DNA from: Trichosporon coremiiforme
Lineage: Eukaryota > Basidiomycota > Tremellomycetes > Trichosporonales > Trichosporonaceae
Assembly: GCA_039545355.1 (NCBI GenBank)
Contig: BCJJ01000012.1
Coordinates: 327,067 to 391,066 of the forward strand
Reading direction: 5' to 3'
DNA length: 64,000 nt
The first letter of the stretch is position 1. The number at the start of each line of letters is the position of its first letter. The notes under the pieces were generated by a model. The model was not told where the DNA came from, did not search any database, and saw nothing but the letters and a program-made list of their open reading frames with translations. Below are positions 46,593 through 55,404 of this stretch, in pieces. The position numbers were made by a program, and so were the translations under genes.

Positions 46593-48185
46593 CGAATACC
46601 CGTGGAGATTGCTCCGGGTACAAAATGTCAATTAATGTTGTCGTGATGCATAGTGTCATAAATTTGCACTGATCGAAGCAGCACCGCGGACGGTATGCGT
46701 GTTCAAGTATAGTTGCACGTTGTGTCGTGCGAACTGAAAAGCTATTCCTGCGCAGGTGGATACCGGTAGCCAGACCGGAAACCAGATCGGCTCCGCGGCA
46801 TCGCCCTCAGAGCGCACATTCCTGCCCACAAACGATCCAGTCAGCCGGAGTCACCTGACGAAACTCGAACTGCTCCCCCAGTCCCACGACGCCACCGTCT
46901 AACTCTCCACACAATCTTGAGCTTACACACTCCGGAACTTTTTCTCTCGCTTCATGGGACGCTGCCAGGTGGTGCTCACTGCAGTCCCAATCTGTCCCAA
47001 AGTAGCTCAGGTTTAGACTGTCGGATCCGTCGACGGCACAGCAGTGATTACACCGAGACGCTCCAAGTCGGAGCAATGTAACAGCAAGCTTAGGTTTATG
47101 CCCAGTGGAGCTGCATCGCCTCACCAGGTGCGCTATCACCGGGGATCAGCGGACCCCGGAGCCTTCTTCTTCCGGCATATGCATTCCCGTGTGAGTTATC
47201 GGAAGTCTCAAAGTGTCCACTTCTCACCCTCACGCTACTTGAAAGCAGCATCCAGTGACGGGCTTAAAGTTCGAAACCGGTGCTGACCTAACTGTCGACT
47301 AACACTTGATCGGCAGCTCGTTTACGAGAGTTCATTTACCGTAACGTCTACTCCAGTCGAGTGGATTTAGGAGGCCGAGTCTAGGCTCAATCGGTGCCGA
47401 GTTGAGCACCGGCGATGCGAGTTTAGAGCACCAACGTTCATCCTCCGGGTGTCCAGTCTGACCGACCATGCCTTGCGGCATGCACAACAGGCTGAGCGGG
47501 ATCACTAAGTCCGCACTAAGTTAGCTGTGACGAGAGTCTGAGTCAGTCAGCTACCCACGAACCCGACCACATGATCGGAACTGACGAGATTTAACCCTAC
47601 ACTTGATCCGCAGACTTTCGGATGCGAAAAGCCCATCGCATGACGGGCCCGTCGAGACGGTCAGAGTGAATTGTCTCCAACGCGTCACCACTCGTCACCG
47701 GGACGACTCTTGGGCAGAAACTCCGTCGCCGTCGTGTAGAACCCCGATTGAACGCGCGATAATCCTCGCGACACAGTCACCTGGACACCGGTAAGTGGGC
47801 TTTCAGCGTTTTGGAGTGTCCCGAACAGGCATTGGCAGTTCCCGGATTACGGTACGCAGGTCGCTTCTCTTGTCGCTCCAGATAGGCCTGCTCGATCGAA
47901 GGAACGGGCTGATAAGCACGAGATTCTGGCTGACATGGAAACTGACCTGATGAGTGTAGGTTGTGCGTGGGTTGAGGTCAACTGTCGGTGTTCTGGGGCT
48001 GCTCTGTCAGCGCTGGTGGGCATACAGTTTCCGGACTCGGTTGCGACAGCTTCGTGGCTGCCCGAGAGGAGAACAGAGAACGAGGGGCGGAGGGGAGAGA
48101 CGGATCACGGCGAGCCACTCGATCTGAAAGGTACAAAAGGCAGCCCTTCCTCCTCAGAAGACCCCCAAGCTCCCGAGACTTCAAC
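46593..48185. other. Intergenic region, 1.6 kb
   Basis: No gene or RNA is supported. Frames are short and stop-rich compared with neighbouring coding sequence, and no repeat stands out. The last 200 bp should hold the promoter of the secreted-protein gene. Confidence 0.5.
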
Positions 48186-49026
48186 ATGCTCTACCTCTTC
48201 CATCTCATACTCTTCCTTCCCCTCGCAGTCCTCGCGACCTTGAACGAACCCTGCCTCGGCTCGGGCGGGCGTCCCGGTACGTAACTCCCCCGTCCACCCA
48301 GACTGACATCAGGCGTCTGTCTGCGCGCCTCGACGTGCCGGGCCGGAGGGGGCGCAGGCGTGCAAGCCTCCTGCCAATCAGGCGAAGTGTGCTGCACGCA
48401 GGCGTCGTGCAAGAACTCAGTCTTCTCGGGCGGAAACTGCAGGTGGACGAGCGACTGTGCCGGCGCGTCGCCCGGGTTCGGCTGTGTCGGGCCGGGCAAC
48501 TTTGTGTGCTGCCGCGACCCCAACGGACACTATGGCGGGTACAAGTCCCCGTCGCTGCCCAGCGTCGGGGCGTGCAAGCAGGTCTCCGTCAATGGGGCCG
48601 CAGCGGGGGTCAAGGCGTTCCCGGGGCGCATTCGGCAGGTCGGCTGCTACCGCGACGGAAGCTGTTATAGCGGCAACGAGCACCCATGCGGTCTAGCGGT
48701 GGATCTCATGTGTTCCGACCAGGACGGGGTGAGTTTACTGGGAACGAGGAGGGGGAAGATTAGAATAGGACGCTGACACGCAAAGTCTCCGACTAATGGC
48801 GGCGTCGAGATTGCCGAGTGGTACATGAACAATGCTAAGCGGCTCAACGTCCTGTACGTCATCTGGGGCCAGCGCATCTGGAACACCCAGGTCGAGGGGA
48901 CTCCCCGCCCTTGGATCAAGTGGCGCGTGATGCCGAACAGGGGCAGCATCACGGAGAATCACTGGTGAGTACTGATGAAATGCTGGGCTGATGGGCAGGG
49001 ATCACGTTCACGTCTCCTTCAAGTAG
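48186..49026 (+). CDS. Secreted cysteine-rich protein with M15-peptidase-like domain (ARB_07466 type)
   Basis: Four exons: 48186-48276, 48313-48728, 48786-48964 and 48999-49026, about 237 residues. MLYLFHLILFLPLAVLA is a signal peptide. A cysteine-rich N-terminal module follows, with paired CC motifs (EVCCTQASC, FVCCRD) and GNCRWTSDC. The C-terminal domain has NEHPCGLAVDLM, a match to HxxGxAxD of M15-type D-Ala-D-Ala or endolysin-type zinc peptidases. Its third ligand could come from the ENHWDHVHVSF ending, which lies across intron 3. This architecture is that of fungal secreted proteins named after Arthroderma ARB_07466, whose C-terminal domain is widespread in actinobacteria. Activity on bacterial wall peptides is a reasonable guess, not shown. 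The cysteine-rich module may bind chitin or simply stabilise the protein. Confidence 0.8.
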
Positions 49027-49426
49027 GGAGCATCGAAAACGACCCCCATGTCGAAAAGGATGACCGACAGAACGTGAAGTGTAACTCTGCCTGGAACAGT
49101 GTCTGGGAACGCAATCGGAACAGTAATGAAGTAAAACAACCAAATGAACTATGGACAATTCGACTCTTGCTGGGCTGAGTTATGACATGTGTACACGAAG
49201 CAGGTGGAAATCCGGGAGGGTGAACGTGGAACCAGCGGCGGCGGCTCTGCACTTTCCTCGGCCGAGCCGTGCTCCCGCTTCGGAACCTCTTGCACTCTTG
49301 CAGCTCTCATGCCCTGCCTTCCAACTCACCTTGGACTCCTTGCTCACTTCTCCGTCACTTCCCACGCCCACCGGCGCCCTGCGCCGTCGATCTGCGCCCC
49401 GAACAGGGCGGCTTACGTAAAGCTGG
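49027..49426. other. Region upstream of the tRNA array
   Basis: 400 bp between the secreted-protein stop and the first tRNA. The end is pyrimidine- and GC-rich, like the spacers between the tRNA genes. No gene is visible. Confidence 0.5.
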
Positions 49427-49513
49427 GGGCGTCTAGCTCAGTTGGTAGAGCGCGTCATTAGCATTCATCTGCTAGCCTTGACGAGGTCTTTGGTTCGATT
49501 CCTAAGTCGTCCA
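49427..49513 (+). tRNA. tRNA-Ala(AGC), copy 1, 14-nt intron
   Basis: Acceptor GGGCGTC pairs with GTCGTCC and keeps the G3-U70 pair that marks alanine tRNAs. The D arm is GCTC/GAGC, the anticodon stem CGTCA/TGACG, and the loop TTAGCA-T with anticodon AGC. The intron is 49464-49477, between positions 37 and 38. The T-loop/B box is GGTTCGATTCC and discriminator A73 is present. U6-U67 is unpaired, as in yeast tRNA-Ala. A T6 run follows at about 49519 (Pol III stop). Confidence 0.95.
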
Positions 49514-50000
49514 GCGTACGTTTTTTGGACTTCACAAGCAAGGTACTGAAAGGCTGGTGAGCTCAGTTAGGTATGAATTCGGCGGGTGAGGGATGGTTGT
49601 GCAACAATGGTCGAAAGGCGCCCGAGTGCCACATTGCCTGCGCCCTTCTTGGAACCAGATCGCAAGTGGTGCTGGTCGATGTCTACGGGGAACGAGTAGG
49701 ATATCTGGAGACGACGGTGTTGAACGACTCCGGCCGCCATGCAGTCGGAGTGGGCACCGAATGTCACAGTCCGCCTCACGATCGCCGCCTTCTTCCTCGG
49801 CTTCGTCGAAGTCCGATGACTCCTCGTATCTCTCATCAGCCACCGGCCACCGGCCACCGTTCAGTGCCCAACATTCCAACGACCGCGGAGGCCAGCTCTC
49901 TCTATGCATCTGCCTTACACTCCGCCTATGCATCACTCGCCTTGCGTGCGCCGGCGGTGCCGCCGATCGGCGGCGCTGCGCCGTGCCCACGTGCGATTTC

Positions 50001-50082
50001 GGGCGTCTAGCTCAGTTGGTAGAGCGCGTCATTAGCATGGCTAATGTTGACGAGGTCTTTGGTTCGATTCCTAAGTCGTCCA
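50001..50082 (+). tRNA. tRNA-Ala(AGC), copy 2, 9-nt intron
   Basis: Mature sequence is identical to copy 1. The intron is 50038-50046 (TGGCTAATG). Its GCTAATG is the exact complement of CATTAGC, the anticodon region, so it has the strongest intron-anticodon pairing of the seven. A T5 run lies just downstream near 50091. Confidence 0.95.
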
Positions 50083-50574
50083 CGCAATGCTTTTTGGAGC
50101 TCTGCGAAAAGCCCACGAGAGGGTAAGAGGGCTCGGGAAGAGGAGGGAAGGCGGTTGATGCGCTGGAGAAGTGAACAGACGAAAACCAGGAGTTGCGCCA
50201 CACCCATGCGCCCTCATGAGACATGGCCGTGTTTTGTGGTAGGGCTTACGCTGACACGTTCAGCATCAGTTGTTCGAGGCAAGCATTGCAGGCATCAGAC
50301 TGAAAGCAAGCCCCACTCTTGCAGCATCTCTTGCACTGTCTGGCATGGACTAAGTTGTGGTCTCCCCGCCCCACGCCCGGAGATCCTGGAAGGGCAATCG
50401 TGTTCCCCTCGACCGTCTCCAATTTCTGTCTGTTACTACTGTTCCACCGATTTACACGCCGTTTAAGTCTCTTTGAGCCTGGTACGAGCCTCTAGTGTCC
50501 GTTGTGTTCGCCGTCACCACCGCCGCCGCTGCCGCCGCCGATCCGCGGCGCTGAGCGCTTAGCACCGTAGATCC

Positions 50575-50658
50575 GGGCGTCTAGCTCAGTTGGTAGAGCG
50601 CGTCATTAGCATGTCGCTAGCATTGACGAGGTCTTTGGTTCGATTCCTAAGTCGTCCA
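50575..50658 (+). tRNA. tRNA-Ala(AGC), copy 3, 11-nt intron
   Basis: Mature sequence is identical to copies 1 and 2. The intron is 50612-50622 (TGTCGCTAGCA), whose GCTA can pair with TAGC of the anticodon loop. A T5 stop lies near 50666. Confidence 0.95.
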
Positions 50659-51112
50659 CGGATACGTTTTTGAACATTGTGCAGCTCTGCTGAGACTTCA
50701 AGAAGTGTTGCGAGGCTGAGAGACGGCTTGAAGAGATCGGGGTGACCGTGCCGCCTCGTCAAGGGGAATTGCCACATTGGCACATCGCCCTTGCGCCCTC
50801 ACAAGCTAATTCTTTACATGGCAGCTGTGTTTCAGTCAGCAGAGCATAAGTGAGCGATACTGGCGAAAGACTGAAGCACAACGACTTAGCCATGAACCGC
50901 CACCTGACTATGTGTGTGGAAGAAGGCGTCTAACCGCCCAGCTGCTGAAGATAAACGGAGCTGCAAAACCCCGAGAAACTCTTTCAACCGTCGAGGGTAT
51001 GGGCTCTATCCGGTTCTCTGTTTGCACTGATAGCTTTCTTCAATCCATCGCACACGGCTGCGCCGACAGCGCTGGCAATCGCGGCCTGCGGGCGTCTCCG
51101 ACGTGCTGGTCG

Positions 51113-51197
51113 GAGCGTCTAGCTCAGTTGGTAGAGCGCGTCATTAGCAAGTCCTGCTTCATTGACGAGGTCTTTGGTTCGATTCCTAAGTCGTCCA
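51113..51197 (+). tRNA. tRNA-Ala(AGC), copy 4, 12-nt intron, acceptor variant
   Basis: Mature sequence matches the others except for A at position 2 (GAGCGTC acceptor), which faces C71 and breaks that pair. G3-U70 is kept. The intron 51150-51161 (AGTCCTGCTTCA) has only a GCT to pair with the anticodon. A T5 stop is present. This is the most deviant copy and could be losing function. Confidence 0.9.
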
Positions 51198-51695
51198 GCG
51201 TACGTTTTTGGCCCTTACATCTTCGTAATGACAATGAGAGACGACCTGGGGGAAGGGAGACAAACGATGTACGGGCCATTGGAAGATGGTAGTCGAAAAT
51301 GATGGATATCGGCCAAAGTGCCACGGTCGTCGTCGCCCCTCTGAAACAGTGCGTGTTTTCATGGGCCGTCCTGCTCTGTCAGAACTGTATTAGAAGGCTC
51401 AGTGTATGGTCTGGGCAGACATTTAAGAACATCTGCAGTGCCGGAGAACGCACAGCCGAATGACCAGTATTGCCAGGCAGGAATCTCTCAACGTCTCACA
51501 GCACTCTGCAGGTCATCGGTGGACATGCCTCTTTCCGGCCCCATTGACTCACCGCCAGCCCTCCACTTGCCAAGGCCGTATCCATCCGGACCTCTCTCCT
51601 TTGCTGCTTCTCCGGCAGTGCGCCGCTTAAACTCCCACCGGCGGCGCCGACTGCCCCGGCGATCGGCAGAGTGGGCGCTTAGCTCACGTGTGGTC

Positions 51696-51780
51696 GGGCG
51701 TCTAGCTCAGTTGGTAGAGCGCGTCATTAGCACTGTCTAGCTCATTGACGAGGTCTTTGGTTCGATTCCTAAGTCGTCCA
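51696..51780 (+). tRNA. tRNA-Ala(AGC), copy 5, 12-nt intron
   Basis: Mature sequence is identical to copy 1. The intron is 51733-51744 (CTGTCTAGCTCA), with CTA able to pair with TAG of the anticodon loop. A T6 stop lies near 51788. Confidence 0.95.
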
Positions 51781-52272
51781 CACATCTGTTTTTTGAAGAT
51801 GTGCAGGGCTTGCAGAGGGAAGTGGGTTGACGAGGAGAGGTCGGGTCGATATCGGTAGGCGGCGGCATGATGGTGGAGTGGATTAAAGTGGTTGGGAATG
51901 AGTGTCACGTGTCCTGCGCCCGTCTGAGACACAGTGCATCTCAGGCTTCTAGTTGGCACAGTTCGTGTAGCAGCAGGAGCTTGAAGTCAACGCATCGTGC
52001 AGCAGAGCTGCATGCAGCTGTATGTGCAACAGCGTACGGGTTTGTGCGATCGGGGCCGTAGACTGAACCTTTGCGCAATGGCGTCCATGTCCTCCAACGT
52101 CCATCCCGACGAATTCACCATCGCTTCTCCCCCAACTCTGTACTATCTAGCACCGTAATCTTGTCCCGTGTTTTCTCTCTGTTTCAGCGCTGGTATCGTC
52201 GGCCGGCTAGCTCTCGTGCGGGGCCGACGGCCCCGCCGATTCGCCGCCCGGCGCCGGAGCTCCCGTGTGGTC

Positions 52273-52353
52273 GGGCGTCTAGCTCAGTTGGTAGAGCGCG
52301 TCATTAGCAGTGGTTAGTTGACGAGGTCTTTGGTTCGATTCCTAAGTCGTCCA
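52273..52353 (+). tRNA. tRNA-Ala(AGC), copy 6, 8-nt intron
   Basis: Mature sequence is identical to copy 1. It has the shortest intron, 52310-52317 (GTGGTTAG), with GTTA pairing to TAGC through one G-U. A T5 stop lies near 52362. Confidence 0.95.
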
Positions 52354-52855
52354 CACGTAGCTTTTTGGGCTCTTCGGCGTGCATTGAAGACTCGACGGGG
52401 TCGGAGGAGGATGCTGGCGATCAGTGGGACGGTGGTGAGAAGTTGAGGAGTGAAATTGGTCGCAAAGAAGATGTGTGCCACACATCCCTCGCGTAGTTGC
52501 GCCCTACTGAGGCATGATCTTGCGCACTAGACTTTAGCCCCCCCTCTCTGCAACTCCACCCACTACGCTGTCAGGTTTGCGTCTCACATCTAGCCCGTAA
52601 GCAGAGACTGTCTCGGCTCAGCCTCGACGATCTTGCCATGACGAGTCCGTCCCCCCTAAACCCCCACTTTCGGGCTTAGGCCACCACGGCTTCAACGTGC
52701 CCGTCCGTTCCTTCCGCAAATCCACAGTCTTTACAGACCCATCAACGCCCTCGCCGCCACAGCGTGGCCGCCCACTGTGCGTGTCAACGTCGGCGTTGGT
52801 GTCGGCTTGCGCCCGCCGGCGATGCGCCCCCTTGTGCCCCTCTCACGTGAATCCC

Positions 52856-52938
52856 GGGCGTCTAGCTCAGTTGGTAGAGCGCGTCATTAGCATTGCCTAA
52901 TATTGACGAGGTCTTTGGTTCGATTCCTAAGTCGTCCA
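52856..52938 (+). tRNA. tRNA-Ala(AGC), copy 7, 10-nt intron
   Basis: Mature sequence is identical to copy 1. The intron is 52893-52902 (TTGCCTAATA), with CTAAT complementary to ATTAG. A T5 stop lies near 52946. It is the last recognisable unit of the array. Confidence 0.95.
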
Positions 52939-53478
52939 CGGATACGTTTTTGGCATTCTTGCTGCTGTGCGTTTGGGCGATCTGGGGACTTGTGAGAGAA
53001 GCAACGGGCGGGTTGGTGGACGGTGGGAATTCTGATGGATGATTGCTTAAGTTTGGACACGATGTGCCACATTCGTGTGAAATGAAGGTTCAGTTTTGTG
53101 CAAGATAAGCGCTGAAACAGACTAGGGGCACACGTGTGGACTGGGTTGCGGTGTTCATTTTCGTCAAAAGCAGGAATGGAAGCAGCCGGAGGCTCGGCGT
53201 TCTCACGATCTCACGGAGCTTGATTGGCGTGTCTCCAGGTATCTTCGCCGTTTGGGCCGGCGATGCCGTCGTGCTCGGCTTTGAGGATTAGCGAGCCTCC
53301 CCAGTGCCCAGCGTCCCTCGCCCTCACAATCCACGACCCACGTCTCTCGTCCTACCTCCCACCGCCATGAGATTTGATCTGCGGCCCGTTTCGGCCCTAG
53401 CGCTTTCGGACATAACACCGTGTCTCACCTGACGCAAGTCTCGTCTCGACCATGTCTTACACTAACACAGGCGATCAC

Positions 53479-53515
<37 letters not shown>

Positions 53516-55404
53516 GGGGGGGGGGGGGGGGGGGGGGGGGTATGTCATCGCCTCTGCAGAAACCTGGCCATTATTGCAAGGTTAACGGACAGAAAAGAGG
53601 CGGCCAGCGGCGCAAAATCGAGCCACAAAGGTGGCAGAGAGATGGCAGAGACAAGTGGCGCATTCCCCATACTTCCAGTTCACTGCAGTATGAACGTACT
53701 CAAGCCCGAAGTCCGACGCCTCCAAACCCTCTCTGGACCTGAACTGTGGTGTGTCTTGTGTCTCCGCACTCGGACAACCAAGACGTGATGTTGGAGAGGG
53801 TATCCGGGGGCTGGGGGCTGGCGCGCCATTGCCTCTGCCCCCACTCACACGACGCACACACCTTAACTTTGCACTACAACTTGTTCCACCCAATTTTGGG
53901 CGGGGCTTGTTCCACCACTTATCTAAAGTTACGTGACCATGCGTTACCTTTGTGCATGCGCTGGATGAAGGTCGTGTTCCTGTGGTACCTTCGTCCTCTG
54001 TCCGTTCATATTCTGTGCGGACACTCTAAACGCTATCTTCTGGATCTATCTCACATGGGTATCACGGTATTTCCGAGGTTTCCGAGGTATCCGTGGGAGG
54101 AGACGTCCTGCGCCCCAACATAGCTTTGTGCCCTCCCTCAGCGCCTCTCGAGGGAACAGGGGGGCACGACGACACAGTGCACGGTGCTCCGACCCCCGTC
54201 CCTAGTTGCCTTTCGTCCGATGTCAACTGTCCGTCCCAAGCTGTCGATGGCTGCACTCGTCCGTTCCTCGGCGCCACTCGCCAAGCCTCCATGGCCTCCC
54301 ACCCCTGCTGTCCGTCCCTCTCCGTTGGCCGTTGGGTTTGCGTTCCTCGGCGAGCCATGGCGTCCAGCGGCTTGAACGCCTCCACGCCTCTGCGCCACAC
54401 CAAACCCTCTCCCCGACCCTCTCTCCTAGCAGAGACATGGCGCCATGATTTCTTGCGCCTCCTGCAAGTTTTCTGCCGATCACGGAGTGAACTCGTGCGC
54501 CACACCATCCCTGTCCACAACTCTTAGCCCGAGAGGCACGCAACCTCCAACGCCACGCTTACGAGAATCCGCAGCACGTCTACAATGCGCCCAGTTCAAG
54601 CCATAATTAATGAATCACGGCACCCCGCGCAACTTCCACTTCGTTCGTCAATCTCTCTCTGCTCGCGAATCCCTCGTGTGCGTGGCGCCGATAGGCGTTG
54701 GCGCTCTTTGATAAGCTGGGCGGAATGCTGGCTCCGCAGCTTGTGGTCGTTGCCGAGTCTGGGACCCGAACGGGGGCCCGTCACCTGAACTTACCCCGTG
54801 GCCAAGCCGCCCATCAGTCTTGTCGAAACCGCACAAGGAGAAGCTGCGGCTGCGGGCCGCCTTCGGCGTCGTCGCTTCGCTCGAGGTTCGTTCACAAGTT
54901 GCATTCCTTTGTACTGAGCCCTGCTCGATACAACTGCTGCGTACAGTGTATTGCTGTTTCCTTTCCAGACAACAACTATTCGGCTGAACTATGTTTAAAC
55001 GAGAGAAAATAAGAAACTATCCGAGAACCAAAAGAAACTTCGAATCATGTATGTTACTGGAGTGGGTTGGGTGGTTTGATGCCGTGTGTGTATGGTGCTG
55101 GCCAGGTTGGCATTCAAGGGGAAAGTTGTTGCTGCGTTTGGGCCTGATCGGAAATGCTGAGTATAATATGCTGTTTGCTTGCTGCGTGGAATAAACGAGA
55201 GTGGATTGTTGCTAATTGCTGTTGTTGCAGTTGGAGACCGAACCAGACACAAGAAAGGGATGTATGCCAGACGACGAATGAAAAAACCCAAGACGATATG
55301 TTGCGCGAGAGAGAGAGAGAGAGACCTGCTTGATGACACTTGAGAAAAAGAGTTCGCGGATTAAAAAGTTACACGAGAATGTCGGTCACACATGGTGCTT
55401 TTGT
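52939..55404. other. Region between the tRNA array and the Crz1-like gene
   Basis: About 2.5 kb. The first 150 bp still carry array-like spacer landmarks (TGCCAC at about 53065). A 60-nt poly-G tract follows at 53481-53540. The 54.06-54.54 kb stretch is open in several frames on both strands without any recognisable domain. A GA dinucleotide run lies near 55308-55323. No gene is supported. Confidence 0.5.
53481..53540. repeat. Poly-G tract (60 nt, one T)
   Basis: 34 G, one T at 53515, then 25 G. An ATG in good context at 53452 reads MSYTNTGDHE and runs straight into the tract, so if translated it would give poly-glycine. No continuation with gene-like features is seen. Confidence 0.9.

Larger units (their letters stand above)
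49427..53075 (+). repeat. Tandem array of seven tRNA-Ala(AGC) units, about 575-bp period
   Basis: Seven same-strand tRNA-Ala genes start at 49427, 50001, 50575, 51113, 51696, 52273 and 52856. Start-to-start distances are 574, 574, 538, 583, 577 and 583 bp. Spacers have diverged but still share landmarks: a GC-rich block and a (Y)ACGT-type core just upstream of most tRNAs, a T-run just after each, and a TGCCAC-like block 112-126 bp after each tRNA end, often followed by TGCGCCCT. The shared landmarks argue for duplication of a tRNA-plus-spacer unit rather than independent insertions. No eighth copy is visible at the expected place on either side. Confidence 0.9.

Noticed and set aside
50012..53072. 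Several short minus-strand frames with a common ...RLRNRTKDLVN segment
   Set aside because: These are translations of the reverse complement of the tRNA-Ala genes, repeated because the tRNAs repeat. They are not a protein family.
53452..53742. Glycine-rich frame through the poly-G tract
   Set aside because: Length depends on an unreliable homopolymer and the sequence after it shows no protein-like features.
54062..54543. Overlapping frames of 80-150 codons on both strands
   Set aside because: All frames are open together because stops are rare in this GC-rich sequence. No frame has a domain or start context that stands out.
54700..54840. tRNA- or RNA-like segment with a C/G-rich hairpin
   Set aside because: A T-loop-like GTTCGGGTCC on the minus strand lacks a matching T stem and acceptor, and no known RNA could be fitted.
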